Positions 44,917-57,600 of a stretch of DNA of 64,000 nt are shown here, piece after piece. This DNA is from Lindgomyces ingoldianus (lineage: Eukaryota; Ascomycota; Dothideomycetes; Pleosporales; Lindgomycetaceae): NCBI RefSeq assembly GCF_010093535.1, contig NW_022985194.1, positions 190,312-254,311 on the forward strand. The letters are read 5' to 3'. Positions within the stretch are counted from its first letter, which is position 1; each line of letters begins with the position of its first letter. The notes beneath the pieces were generated by a model. The model was not told the DNA's origin. It searched no databases and saw only the letters and a list, made by a program, of their open reading frames with translations. Both the position numbers and the translations under genes were made by a program.

Positions 44917-46199
44917 CTAGCAACTTTTCTTTTTATCTAAAGAGTTGCCTTTTGTACATGTTACCTCTCTTTTATCTATGTAAGTCTATCTAATTATGTT
45001 TTACCTTTACTTTACTTTATTTATTAGAACTTGCCTTAGTAATGCTGTATGTTAAGATAGGCTAGTTACACTATATAAATAGCTTTATAAATAGTGTAAA
45101 GTGTTTTAGGCTATTATTATTTAGCCTTTATACACTTACTTTATAAGTAATTTAGTAGTGTATAAACTGTTTTATACAAAGTTTTATACTAGAATAGTGT
45201 AGAATCTTTATGTAGGCAGGTGCGTAGGGAGGTGTATATAATAAGGTCTTCTCTTTTTCTTTACTTTCTCTTCTTTATCTTTTACTTTTTAAGCCTTACT
45301 GTATAATTCTCTAGCTCTTTTCTTTTTTTATACAGTGCTAATAGTAATAGATACTCCTGCCTGCACACACACACACACACACAGACACACAGAGAGAGAT
45401 GTCTCTCTAGCCTTCCTCCTCTACCTCTAGCGCTGTTAGTGCGGGCGTCTTTAACGTCCTTATGCAGTCTAGCAGCCTAGGGCGCATCTATGTTACTCTT
45501 CTAACTAGTTCTACTACTAATTAGTAGTTTATTTAGTGTTTTAGTATAAACATATAAATTTTTTAGCTTTTTTACTTCTTTTTTATATAAAATGCTAATT
45601 ATAAATAGGCTAAAAAGCAGCATGTAGCAGCTTTACTATTTTATAATATTAATATTGTTTTACCTGCTAGCACTAATCTGCAGCTGTAGGTAGTAAAGGT
45701 TATGTGTTATAAAAGGTACTTTTATGTAGTCTTAGTTTAGAGTTATAGTTAAGTTTTAGTAACTTTATATACTTATTATTATAGTAGCACTACTAGTGCT
45801 TTTTTTTTATTAAGTGTTATATATTAGCTAACTTCTAGGCTAATGCCTACACCTTATGTATATAGTAGAGCTGTAGTCTGCATTATAACTACTATATGTA
45901 AGAGGTGGTAGCTTTTTCTTTTTCTATATACTAGATAAATAGACTATCTTTTTTATATATCCTTCTCTTTTAATCTTATAATAAGAAAAATAAGTGTGTA
46001 TAATAAAAAAAAAATAAAAAAAATAAGCTTTATATAAAAGTGTTATTAGTCTAGTTAGTCTAGAGCATCTTTGCGCATAAAATCTAGCTAGTCTACAGAT
46101 GCTTCTATCTAGACAGAGAGGCAGTTAGTTAGAACTAATAATTAAAAAGCTTAATTTAGTGTTTTCTTTATACATGCATTTACTAAGTTATTTTTACTA
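44917..46199 (-). other. Copia-3 3' region with two extra segments
   Basis: Shares its ends with the Copia-1/2 3' region but has two inserts that both lack: about 45092-45262 and about 45352-45972. The second holds a (CA)10 microsatellite and a GC-richer patch (CTAGCGCTGTTAGTGCGGGCG near 45426). I find no frame or terminal repeats in either. CA repeats have a purine before C and so are not expected RIP targets here. Confidence 0.65.
45364..45383 (+). repeat. (CA)10 microsatellite
   Basis: Ten CA units, followed by GACACACAGAGAGAGA. Confidence 0.95.
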
Positions 46200-46262
46200 A
46201 CGTACCTAACGGGTTGGCCGGCCACACGGGTTGGCCGGCCACTTTTGCCAAGCCCCCACCAA
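46200..46262. repeat. pogo-D2 terminal inverted repeat
   Basis: ACGTACCTAACGGG tip, then GGTTGGCCGGCCAC twice at 17-bp spacing, then ACTTTTGCCAAGCCCCCACC. The reverse complement ends the element at about 47270-47331 (GGTGGGGGCTTGGC to GTTAGGTACGT). The doubled NaeI/FseI-like GGCCGGCC units are likely transposase-binding sites (inference). Confidence 0.9.
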
Positions 46263-46394
46263 AACCACCCCATTCTCTCGCAAAACAGCCCACTTTAGCC
46301 CTGTATAAAGTAATACAACACAAGATATTATTTAGAGTCTACTTCTGCTACTTGCTTACATGTACGCAAGTTATGCCTAGTCTAATTGCACTGC

Positions 46395-46590
46395 CCGCAT
46401 TGCCTTTAACTTAGCTTACCTCCTTTAGCGCGCACCTGCGTCTTTAGCTTCTTCCTATTACTACGCGCTCTAAACTCCTTTAGAGTAGTTAGACAAGCCC
46501 TATCCTTAACTATTAAGGTCTTTTTTGCCTAAATCTGCTTCTTTTTATGCAATCTATGTTATGTGGCAGCTTTATTTGCTGCTTAAAGCT
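46395..46590 (-). pseudogene. pogo-D2 transposase C-terminal fragment
   Basis: Minus-strand fragment after the deletion junction, containing KDRACLTTLKEFRARSN and the CCHC-like tail (C-x2-C, H, C, about 46430-46385). This is the least mutated copy of this region in the window. The upstream half (about 46620-47190, minus) is the N-terminal part, and the catalytic domain is missing. Confidence 0.75.
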
Positions 46591-47333
46591 TTATAATCTT
46601 ATAGCCTACTTTATTATGTTAATGCCCTAGATAACTGTTGTCTACTTCTTATTACTTTACTGTATTACCTTTAGCTGTCCTTGTCTCTCTAAAGCTGTAA
46701 TAACTACTCTAGTTAATATCTAGCCTATTATAAAGCCTAACTTGTTAAAGTTATACCTGTCTTTATCCTAGATACTATACTTAGCTTTTATGTTAGCTAC
46801 TAGGTAAAACTAGCCCTAGATAACTTCTAGATCCTTGTAGAGCGCTCTCTTATAATTATACTTATAATTAAACTTTATTATAAACTTAGGGCAGTGCTTA
46901 ACCTACATACTAGTCTAGTTTAAGCTAACCTGGCCTAGATTGCGCTCTGCAGGCAAGGAATTAGCTATATTAGCTACAGCTGCAAGCCTAAGGGGAAATC
47001 TGCGCGTAATAAGCTTAAGTATGTACTTAACAACTACCTTCTTTTTAAGCTTAGTTAGATTCCTTAATTTAGGCTAGCATTCTGCTTGTAAAGGCTGTCT
47101 AGCGCGTTAATTGCTTAGTGTTGTGTGAGAGACATTATAGATAGCTGCAGCGCGTTGCAAAGAGAGTTTTAAGTCTTGTTTAAAAGCCTAAAGAGCAAGC
47201 TATATCTAACATTCTTTAGAAGATTTAATCTAGTGTTGTTGTTAAGGCATTATGTAGATAGGTAGAGTTTGGTGGGGGCTTGGCAAAAGTGGCCGGCCAA
47301 CCTGTGTGGCCGGCCAACCCGTTAGGTACGTTA

Positions 47334-50097
47334 TTAATTTACTTTATCTTAGTAATTTCCCTTTTTTTATATAATTTATAAAGTAATATAATGTTAATTA
47401 TAAGTTACTTTTTACTAATAGTGCCTAGCTTAACAAAGTAATTATATAAAAACTTTAAATTTATATAAATTACTACTAGAATTAGTAGCAGTTTAAGTGT
47501 TTATATAATTTACTATAAAGTTATACTAAAGGTAATTACATTATTAAACCTTTTAACTATTTTATATAGTTTACTAGTAAAAACACTTCTAGTTACTTTT
47601 TTACACTTAGTAGAATTCTAGTGTATAATGTTGCCTAGTATTTTAAAGTAGTTACTTTACTTTATATAGTTCTTATTACCTAATATAATTAAAAATCTTA
47701 GCTATAAGCTAAAGTTTTTATTATTAGTAAATAATTTATTTATAAAGATAAACAGCTTAGCACTATTAAGCTATAAAAGTAGAAAAGTAAAACTATGCTT
47801 ACTATTATTTATTTACTATTAAATTTATATATTAAGTGTATTAATATTATTATATAAAAAGTCTATAGTTTATATAGTAATAAATAAGTTAAATGCTGCC
47901 TCTAGTTAATATATAAATATAATATAAACCTCTTTTACATGTTACTTAACATATTATTATACAGTATCCTTGTCTTTTAAGTTAATTATATAAAAGTAGC
48001 TTACTTATCTTTTCTAAGTAAAGACTACTGTGTTATGTATAAGTTTAATTCTTTTACTATTAAACTTAATAAGCTGCTTTTCTACTAAAATAGTTTTACT
48101 TTTTATATAAAGCTTTGCTTTTTATAGTTTTTTTTTATATAAAATTCTTTATTATAATGCTTAAAGTATTATTTATCTATAAACTAGTAATTCTAAAAGT
48201 GTGCTCTCTTTTATTAGTAATTAAAAAGTAAAAGTTATATAAAAAGATGTGCATATATAGCTTTTTTTATAGTAGTTATAGTATGTTTTAAACTAATACA
48301 GTCCTAATTTAGCAGCTTTATATAAAAGTTATATAACCTAGAGTATTATATTTAGTAAAAAGCTCTAGTGCATCTCTTTTAGTAGCTTTATATACAGTGT
48401 GCGTATAAGCTTATCTATTAATTAAATGTATGCTTATATAATATTATATAGTTTAAAATGCATTTTATATATAGCTTTTAAGCTTACTTTTATAGCTAAA
48501 AGTAGTCTCTAGCTTATTTTCTAAATAGTTACTAACTAGGTAAGGATTTTTTTTTTCTTTATCTAAGTAGCTAGCAAACACTAGGCAGGATTTCTTATAT
48601 AGTTAGGTTATTTTGCCTTTTACTTTTTATATAAAGTAAAAGTTAAAAATCTAACTTTTATGCCTTATTAAGTTATACACTATAACTTTAAAAGTGCTAT
48701 TAGTAATTAAAGTGTTTATCTCTATATAGTCTAATTTTTTAAATAGTTTTTTAGGTATAGTAATTACACTGTCTATATAAAGCTTAATAGATAAGGCTTA
48801 ATTATTCTTTTTTTTTTAGGTTAAAAATACCTAGTCTAGACTTTATGCAGGTTTTCTTTACCTTTTACTTTTTCTAGTATTTATATTTTCCTTTTGCACT
48901 AGTGCAGCATTGCTATCCTAAGAGGCTTAGTTTATAGTAGGCTTTAGTTCTGCCTTTACAACATTTTTATAAGGCTGTCTTTTTTTCTTTTTTTTAAAAG
49001 ATTTTTTTATATAGAGATTAGTTTATCTAGGTTATCTATTATAAGTAGGTTGTCTTTTTTCTTTTCTTTATAGTATAGTTTAACTTGCGTATATTAGAGC
49101 TTTAGTAGGCTATTTTTTCTTTTAATAATAACATCTTTTTTTTTAATACTTTTAATTTTATATAGGCTAGTCTAGCCTTTCTTCTCTTTTTATGCTATAA
49201 TTTTTAAGCTAAGAGAAAAATTAAGAACTTTATATGTTATAAAGCTATTATAAGTGTTAATTATATAATTAATGTTTACTTTTACATAGTTCTTTTAAAG
49301 TATTTTTATTACCTTTTATATAGCGCTTGCTTATGTAATAATGTTTTGTAATAGTAAAAAGTTTAAGTTAATTCTTAGGTATGCTTTAAAGACTAGCAGC
49401 GTAGGTACTAGACTGTGTAGGCTAGCTATGTTGTTTAAAGCCTTAACTGCTATCTGTAGGATAGCCTTATTATCTGTACAGTTACCTAGCTTAGTCTTTA
49501 GAATGTTAAACACTTGTTAGAGAGGTGCATACGCACGCTTAACCTTTCTAACTGCCTAATATGCTTTTATAGGCATCTGCCTGCATATAGCTTTTATAAT
49601 TTTTATATAAGCTTAAAAATTCTTTAAAGTAAAGTTTATACTAAGGTTATACATAATATAGTCTAGAGGTTCTTAATAAGTGTTAATCTAGCATTTATAT
49701 AGTGCATTCTAGGTATCTTATGTAGACATAGATTTTAGGAATATAGCAGCCTAAAATAATATGTTTATATTAATAACATATAAAACATCTTTATTATTAA
49801 TTTATATAATATTAATAATAACTTTATAGTTAAAGTAAGTATTATTTTTAATTATAAACTTAAATTTTTATAAAGCTTAGTTATATAATTAGTAAAGGTA
49901 GTAAAACTTCTTAATCTTTTCTAGCACTACAGCATTAATATTATAGCTAGCGCTAGTTAGCATCTTTTAGAGTCTTTTTATGTAGAGGTGTCTAAATTAG
50001 TAGTAGAGGCAGTAAAGTTTTAATTTAGTAAAGAAAAATATAAATTCTTTCTTACTAATATTAAAAAAAAAGTGTCTTTATTTTTATATAATAAAGA
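47334..50097 (-). pseudogene. Copia-3 pol: integrase end, RT, RNase H
   Basis: Minus strand, near-identical layout to Copia-2 (7800-10560): RNase H about 47350-47720, RT about 47750-49180, integrase from about 49300 to 50097. The open stretch 49331-49513 carries PTLLVF. The active-site Asp-Asp pair is Asn-Asn (about 48160-48170). Interrupted by pogo-D2 on the left and pogo-A2 on the right. Stops throughout. Confidence 0.82.
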
Positions 50098-50099
50098 TA

Positions 50100-51965
50100 A
50101 CATACTTTATAGGCAAGTTACTTACACACCTAAGTTGCTTACTTTTGCTAAGACTCTACTACACTACTTTTCCTACACTAATGCATTTCTAACAACACTA
50201 CTTAAACATGTTAAAGGAACATTAGATGTAGCTTACACTTTAGGCTTTTAAATAAAACGTAACACTTTTTAACTAACATGCTGCAGCTATTTATAGAGTT
50301 TTTTAAAAGATAATAAGTAACTAACACGCTAGATAACCTTTCTAAGCTAATTATATAGCTAACTTATAAAAGCTAGATAATAATAAGAAGTAGGTAATTA
50401 TTTAGCACATACTTGAGCTAAATGTGTAAGGATTTCCCCCCTAGCTAGTAGCTATAGCTAATATAGCTAATTCTTTACACGCTAAGCATAATATAGGCTA
50501 TATTAGCATAAACTAGCTTAATATATTTATTAAGTATTACTTAAAGCTTAAAGTAAAGTTTAAGTGTAAGTATAACTATAAAAAAGCTTTTTATAAAGAT
50601 TCTGTAGTAATTTAAAGCTAGTTTAACCTTATAAAGAATATTAAAGCTAAGTATAGCATCTAGAATAACAACATATACAACTTTAATAAAATAGAGTTTA
50701 TAATAGGCTAGATATCTACTAGAGCAGTTATTATAAGTTTAGAGAGATAAGAATAGCTAAAAGCAGTCTAGCTAGGCAACTAGAAGTAGACAACAGCTAT
50801 TTAAGGCATTAATGCTAAAGGGTAGGCTATTTTACTTTTTATTATTTTTTAGAGTAGTAACTACTTTTTAAACTAGTATAAAAAGGAAAATCTACTTTAG
50901 AATTAAGTTATTATAATCTCTAAGCGCAGCTAGACTACTAATTAGCTTAGTTTAGACTAGTTAAAGCACTTTAACATGCATATAAAAAAGTGTACTATTA
51001 GCAGCTACTGTCTACTAGTTATTAACAGCTATAAGAGCTATAACTTACTTTATTTTTAGTAATACTATAAAAATAATAAAATTATTACTATTTATATGCC
51101 TTTTTACTTATTACACTTTTTATAGCTACTTAATGTAGGTTGTTTTACTTCTTTAAAAAAAGTGTATAAGTGTTAAGCTAAAAACTATATACATAACTAG
51201 ATTACTTATATTATAAAGATAAAGTTTCTGCTATGCTTTAAAGTAGCCTATAATGCTATAATTACTTTTAGTAATATCTAAGAAAAGTTTTAAGATACTA
51301 GATTAGTTCCTTTTAACTTATAATAAGTTATAATAAGCCTTAATGTAAAGTTATGCACTTTATTACTACTACTACCTATATATAATAAGCTCTAGTAGTT
51401 ATAAACTTTAAGTAATACTTTAAAACTTAAGTTATAATTAATACTTATAAAAATAAAGATTTAAAAGCATATAAATAGTTTACTAACTTTTATAGTTAAA
51501 GTGTTTAAAAAAGTTTTAAAAAAGGCAGTAATAATTACATATAAGCTAGTGTTAGTGTAATAAAAAATTACTAAGCTTTAAGTAGCTAATAAGGCTGCTA
51601 TGTAACATAAATTACATAAAAAAAAGCAGATTAAGGCAGAAAAAACCTTAATAATTTAGAAAAGCCTACGCTTAATAGCTCTAAAGGAGTTTAAAGCGCA
51701 CAGTAGTAGGAAAAAGGCAAAGAAGCAGGTGCAAGCTAAAGTAGGTAAGCTATTCTAAAGGCGCTGCAGACAGTGTAATTAGACTAGGCATAATGCGCAA
51801 ATGTGTAAGTAAGAAGCAGAAGTAGTATCTAAATAATATTCTAGGCTGTACTGTACTATATAGTGCTAGAGCGGGTTGTTATAGGCTATAATAGAGTTTG
51901 TTAGGGTGGGGTCTTGGCAAAAGTAAGCGACTCAGGTGTGTGAGCAACTTGCCCATGAAGTACGT
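50100..51965 (+). mobile_element. pogo-A2: complete 1866-bp pogo/Fot1-like transposon
   Basis: TA at 50098-50099 and 51966-51967. The empty site is seen in Copia-2 near 10572. The left end ACATACTTTATAGG is RIPed. The right end GCCCATGAAGTACGT and GACTCAGGTGTGTGAGC are not. The only uninterrupted copy of its family here, so the best reference. Confidence 0.93.
50420..51880 (+). pseudogene. pogo-A2 DDE transposase, catalytic Asp residues lost
   Basis: Frame order: N-terminal DNA-binding region (about 50420-50800), DDE domain (about 50880-51180) and C-terminal CCHC-like tail (about 51760-51810, Cys, Cys, His, Cys present). In the first catalytic block Asp-Gly-His reads Asn-Ser-Tyr (aac at 51024-51026). 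In the second block Leu-Asp-Val-Gly-Cys-Phe reads LNVGCF (aat at 51132-51134). Both changes are TGA to TAA on this strand, the RIP type. Further TAA/TAG stops occur, so no active enzyme. Confidence 0.85.
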
Positions 51966-51967
51966 TA

Positions 51968-52231
51968 GTAGTTTTGTCTTTATATATAATAATATTTAAA
52001 ATGTTATTAAAGTATGCTTTAAGTTAGTTAGCATTTGCTAGTAATAGTAGAAATAGTGTTAGAGTCTTTAAAATGTAGTATATAACTAGACTAATTAAGT
52101 TCTAGATTTATATAGTACTAATTAATCTTTTTAGTGTCTAGCTTTTAAAGCTAATATTTATTTAGCTAAGTGTCTAATTAACTTTTATACATAAGTTCTT
52201 TTATATGTACACTTTAAGTTAGAACTTACTA
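51968..52231 (-). pseudogene. Copia-3 integrase fragment between pogo-A2 and Gypsy-F
   Basis: Matches 10572-10850 of Copia-2 with divergence. Integrase region by position only; no motif is sure. Confidence 0.6.
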
Positions 52232-52236
52232 ATAGT

Positions 52237-52511
52237 TGTGACGGTCCTACGCAGAGAGCTCTGTCGCGCTTCACATGACGAGCTGCCCGTGCAGCCAATC
52301 AGGATATAGGGGGTGCGACTAGCGCAACGCTATTAGTTTGCTTAGCGCTAGCGTCCTTACTAGCGCCTTAGCGCTGCAAGCACTTTTTCTGTAGAGCTGC
52401 CCTTAAAGCTCCCTTTCTTCTCTCTATCTTAGTGTAGCTAAAATAGAGCTAACCTACTCTACCTTACTTTCTTAGCTTTATATAGTAGTAAAGACAGTGC
52501 TTATTATTATA
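52237..52511 (+). repeat. 5' LTR of Gypsy-F (275 bp)
   Basis: Starts TGTGACGGTCCTACG. The outer left 100 bp are nearly unmutated (CACATGACGAGC, CCAATCAGG). The inner right end is RIPed (TTATTATTATA against TTGTCATCACA in the 3' LTR). Confidence 0.95.
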
Positions 52512-52807
52512 TTACACTAAGATTATCTTATTTAGCTAAAGAACAGTAATATAATATCTAGGTCTACTATGTAGTTAGCTTTAAAAGCTTAATCTGCTAA
52601 CTAACCCTTACTTAGACAGATCTACTAGTACAACTAGGCTAAGCCTTAGTTTGTTAACAATAGCTATCTGCTTTAAAGCCCTAGTTAGGCTAGGCAACTA
52701 TAAAAGCAACACTAAGTAATAATTAAATTATTACACTTTATTAAAAAGCTCTAAGCTAGGAGCGCTGCTGCTTTAGTTTAAATTAACTATAGAGGGGGGC
52801 CTACTGT
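52512..52807 (+). other. Gypsy-F leader
   Basis: Non-coding leader between the LTR and gag. It contains a G-run at 52794-52799. The primer-binding site should start at 52512 (TTACACTAAG), but no tRNA match can be stated. Confidence 0.6.
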
Positions 52808-52918
52808 ACTAACTACCACCGCAACGACGCGAAGAGAGCCGCAGGCTCTGTATGAACCCACGTATGAACCCACCACTAATCAACTATCAGCCCCACCGTC
52901 ACCAGACCCAGGGCTCAC
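52808..52918 (+). other. RIP-spared island at the start of Gypsy-F gag
   Basis: About 110 bp dense in CCA, TCA and TGA, surrounded by sequence that has almost none. It contains a direct repeat TATGAACCCAC (two copies, 12 bp apart). One frame is open right through it and encodes a Thr/Pro-rich stretch (YEPTYEPTTNQLSAPPSPDP), consistent with a fast-evolving gag N-terminus. Confidence 0.8.
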
Positions 52919-54600
52919 ACTACACTATACCTCTGCGGACTGCTAGACCCTAGAGTAGAGGGAAGGAGCTAAGAGCACTAGAATAGAGAAGCTGTTAAGA
53001 ATTAAAATACATGTTAATTTTACTACCTAGCCTACTAGCAACGCTTATACGCCTAAACTAAGGACGCTGCTATGCTAGGCCTAGTTCTACGCTAATAATG
53101 TGTTTAAAAAGGACTACGCTATTAAGACTGCGCGCACGCGCGCTTAGTAAGCTAGAAAAGCACTATTATTTTAGACAGAGGCTATTACCTAGAGTACTAC
53201 TAATTATAATTTAATTAGCTTCTGCCTAGACCTACTAAACCTTATAGCTGTAGATTACGTAGTTGTAGTAAATAAGCTACTATAGTAGTTATTAAAAGTG
53301 TAAGCTTATTAAAACTATACTAATACTTTTACTAAAGTAGTTAACATAGTAGAAGCTAAGTAAGTAAAAGTTAGTAAAAAGCTATAAAAGCTTTAAAGCT
53401 TACTAAATAAAACTTTTAAACACTTAGCTAATTATAAAAATAAAGTTAAAAGACTTAAGGCTGCTACTACACTAGCATATAACTAATTATTTTTCTTAGA
53501 CAAAGCTTATTAAGCGCTAAAAGGCATGCCTATGCTAACTACACTAAGAAAGTAACTATAATTTAACCTAGCTACGCTAAAGACACTTAACCTCTCTTAT
53601 ATTAGTACTATAAGCTAGGGAGCTAGGCTAAAACTGTTAGCTAAAGCAGAGGATCTGCCTAAGTTTATAGGTAAAAATAATGTTAAATTTAACTACTAGA
53701 AAGACCTTCTAATAAGTAAGCTACTTTACAACATAGACTACTTTATACCTACAAATAGTAACCTTATAAAGAAAAAAAATACTTAAGTACACTATACTAA
53801 AAGTAAAGTAGGTAGTTAAGTGCTAAGTTAACTAGTTTTTTACTTTAAAGCCTAAAAGTAGCAAAGTAAGCTAGTAATAACTAAAAATATTATAAGCTTT
53901 TTAAAAAGAAACTTTAAAAATACTAACTAGTAAATAAAAGCTAAGACTAAGCTTTACTAGCTTAAGATAAAGCTATCTTAGAATTTTAAAAACTTTAAAG
54001 CTTAGTTTACATACCTTATAAATAAAGCTAAGCTACTGCTTAAGCAGTAGAAGAATAAAATCTATAACACTTTATTAAGTTAGCTTTAAGTATATATAAA
54101 GACTTACTATAATAACTTAATAGTTAGCTTCTTTAATTACATAAAGTAAGCCTACTAGATATCCTTCTTACTGCAGAGGTCTACTACAGAGTTAAGCATG
54201 TAACACGCGCAAAGAGGTTAAGAGAAGCTTATGTGTTAAAATATTTTTTAACCTGCTGCTACTGCTGCTGCTTTAATAACTCTAGTAACACTCTAAGCGT
54301 AAGCAGCTTTAATAAAGAATACTATAACTTGCTACTTATGCTATTAGCTAAGACATATAAGTTATAACTGCTTTTACGCCTATACTAAAAGCAAAGCTAT
54401 AGAAGCAGTGCAAAAGCTAGACGCTATAAGCTCTAGTAAGAATAGTAAATTAAAAAAAGACTTACTTTAAAGAAAGTCTTCTTTTTAAAGTTAATAAATA
54501 AAGCGCTAGTGTAAGAGCTGTGTAAGCTGCTATTTAGCAGTAAGCTTTTTATGCTGCCCTGCTGTGTCTTTACTAGAGAGATTACTATACGCTTAAATAG
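52815..54600 (+). pseudogene. Gypsy-F gag, RIP-inactivated
   Basis: The frame begins in the spared Thr/Pro-rich island, then continues with TAG/TAA interruptions through a long helical region (Lys- and Leu-rich, about 53330-53470) typical of gag capsid. No CCHC knuckle could be fixed near 54300-54450, where it would be expected. No ATG is left at the likely start. Confidence 0.6.
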
Positions 54601-54699
54601 TCTTATTAATATAGAAGCTAGCAGCTATAATTTAATCCACCTGCAACACCTACAGACAATTTAGAAGCACTTATAGCCTAAAATGCTTAGCATTAAGTC

Positions 54700-57600
54700 T
54701 ATTCTTATTATAGGATATAACAATTAACTAAATAGATAGGTAGACAAGTACTTTTACATAAATCTAGTAATTAATAGCTACTAGCTGCCTACACTTTTTA
54801 TCCTCTATAATATAGGCTGTTATAACTTAATTATAGGCTATAAAGTTTTTAAAAAGGCTAGCGTTTAGATTAACTATAAGAAATAATTAATTTAGTAGCT
54901 AAATAATAATTAGATATAAGACTATAAGCGTAATATTATTATCTCTATACATAGCATGTCCCTACAGATTAACTAATTTTATTAAGCAGACACTAACTAA
55001 TAAAATAAGTTTATAAAAATATTAAAAATTAATTAATACTAACTTTAATTAACTTAAAAGCATAATTAGCAGTAGAACTTAAAAAAGATAAAAAAGTAAC
55101 TTAATTTTTAACTAATACTCTCTAGCGCTAATTAAGCGCGCTAATGTTAACTAGCTGTCTCTAGAAAAGCACTTGCTAAGGTAGAGCTAGAGGTAAACAT
55201 AATTAACGCTGCTGCGTTTATGCTACACATAAGGCGTAGAGATGTTGTAATTAGACATATTAGTGTTTATAAAGTTAATTAACTAATTAAGGACTATTAA
55301 GCACTTATAATAGTTAATTCTAAAGATAAGCTTTAACAGCTAATGCTTAAGAAGTTACTATCCCCTGCGTACACTAGAGCTACGCTAGCCCACTTTTTAA
55401 AGAGAGACTTAGATAAACTGCTGCTACACTAACCTAGCGTTAACTATAATATTAAGCTAACAGCAAAGAACACTTTATTAAGTAGCTTACTATACAGCAT
55501 GTCTCTAGAGCAGCTTAGGCTAGTTAAGGACTATCTAGACAACTACCTGCAACACAGATTTATTACGCACAGCAACGCTAGCTACGCTTCTCTAGTCTTG
55601 TTTACTAAAAAGCTAGAAAAGAGGTAAAAGTTCTACATAGACTATTATAAGCTTAACATAATTATAAAAAAGAATGCTTACTTAATACCTCTAATCTAGA
55701 AGACACTTACGCAGCTAGCTGTAGCTAAGGTTTTTACTAAGCTTAATATATAATAAGCGTTTTATTATATTTAGCTTACTAAAAAGGTTAAGGACCTAAC
55801 TACCTTCTAAACACGCTATAGTAACTATAAGTATTATGTGCTACTTTTTAAACTCTATAATAGCCCTATAACTTTCTAGTAATATATTAATTAAGTTTTA
55901 CATAGCCTACTTAATAACTTTTATATAGCTTACCTTAATAACATTTTAATCTACTTAGACAACCTTTTACAGCATAAAGCACATATTACTAAGGTTCTAT
56001 GTTATTTATAAGACACTAGCCTGTAGATTAACTTTAAAAAGAGTAAATTTATAGTTACTAAGATAAAATTCTTAAGTTTTATTATTAGTATAGATAAAAT
56101 CTGTAAGGACCTTACTAAGGTAGCTGCTGTCTAAGACTAGCCTATACTAACCTTAATTAAGAGCCTGCAGTTGTTCCTAGGGTTCTGCAACTTCTACTGC
56201 GCCTTTCTTAAGGACTATAGTTGCATTGTACAGCTACTTATAAAGCTACTTAAGTGTGGCGCCTAGCATTCTTTAAGAGAGCATAAGTTAGCTGTGTTTA
56301 AGCGCACTAAAGACTTTATGCTGTTAGATAACATCTTTACACACTACTTACTAAATTATAAGATGCGTATAGAGACTAACATAAGTAATAAAGTTGTTGC
56401 AGAAGTACTATTACAGCTGCAGAATAACAGCATCTAGCGCTCTATAGCGTTCTACTCTAAGACTATAAGCCTACTGCAGATAAACTATAACATATATAAT
56501 AAAAAAATGCTTATAGTTGTCTAAAGCTTATAAGAGTAGTAAGCATAGCTAATAAGCCTATAATAAAATAAGCTATTTATAGTAATTACTAACTACTAAG
56601 CTTTTAAGTACTTTACTATTAAGCATAAGCTTACCCCTTACTAGATGTAATAGGCTATGCTAATAGTAGACTTTAACCTTACGCTAACCTACTGCCTAGG
56701 CACTGCTAATGTTGTTGCAGATGTGCTATTAAGAAAGTAAAAAAAGCTTAAAACACAAAAAAAAAAAATAAAGCTACTTATACACACTTTTTTTTAAGCT
56801 AAAAGTAGATTAGTGTTAGTCTTATTACTTAATTACACGCTGCCTTATAGAGCACCCCTCTACTAAATAAGAAGCTTATAAAGCTGCTGCTAATAAATTA
56901 ACTGTATAAGCTTATTAATTAGATTCTAGATGCTAATTAGAATTATAAAAGCTTATAATACTGCTATAATAGAGCACAGGATTTTAGCTTATAATAGAAG
57001 ATTAATGCTAAGGGCTTACTACTAAAGAAAAAGAAGCTTATAGTCCTAGCTGTCTAGTTTCTAAGGACCTACTTTATCTGCGCTATTTATACAACGCAAC
57101 TTACTGCACATTCTAGAACTAGAAAAATAACTAAGCTGCTGCGTAAGTAGTACTACTAGCTAAGCATAAGCTAAGATGTTAAGACCTACATTAGCGCTTA
57201 TAAAGCTTATTAGTAGAGCTATATTTTTTAAGATAAGACCCTAGGGCTTCTTAAGCTACTACTAATACTTAAGTAAGCATAGTAAAACATTTTTATAAAT
57301 TTTAAGTTATTCCTACTTAATTAAGCTAGCTATAATAACATGTTTATTATAGTAGACTGTCTAAGCAAGCGCTACTTCTTACTGCTGTGCTATAAGACTA
57401 TTACTGCTGTAGGGGCTGTAGACCTATACTATTGCTATATTTAGCGTGTCTATAGACCCTCTTAATTAATTATTTTTAACTATAGACTATAGTTTACCTC
57501 TACATTTATAAATAAGCTCTGCTGCCTTACTAGTGTTAAATAAAAGCTTTTTATGCTTTACTATCTCTAGACTAACAGCAACATAAAAGTGCTAAATTAG

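Larger units (their letters stand above)
46200..47331 (-). mobile_element. pogo-D2: 1132-bp internally deleted pogo-D
   Basis: TA duplications at 46198-46199 and 47332-47333. The site is confirmed by Copia-2, whose uninterrupted sequence reads ACTATTAATTT. Terminal repeats of about 60 bp are almost unmutated and GC-rich. On the minus strand it has the left third of the element, a junction near 46592-46612 and the C-terminal part. It lacks about 720 bp with the DDE core. Non-autonomous. Same junction and same length as pogo-D3. Confidence 0.92.

Noticed and set aside
45364..45400. CA repeat as evidence of a region protected from RIP
   Set aside because: Every C in the run is preceded by A or G, so under the context seen here it is not a target. 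Survival needs no protection.
46214..46414. 66-codon open frame in pogo-D2
   Set aside because: Translates the terminal inverted repeat and the antisense of the transposase tail.
52858..52890. GGTTCATAC on the minus strand resembling a tRNA T-loop
   Set aside because: No acceptor, D or anticodon stem around it. It is the complement of a gag coding repeat.
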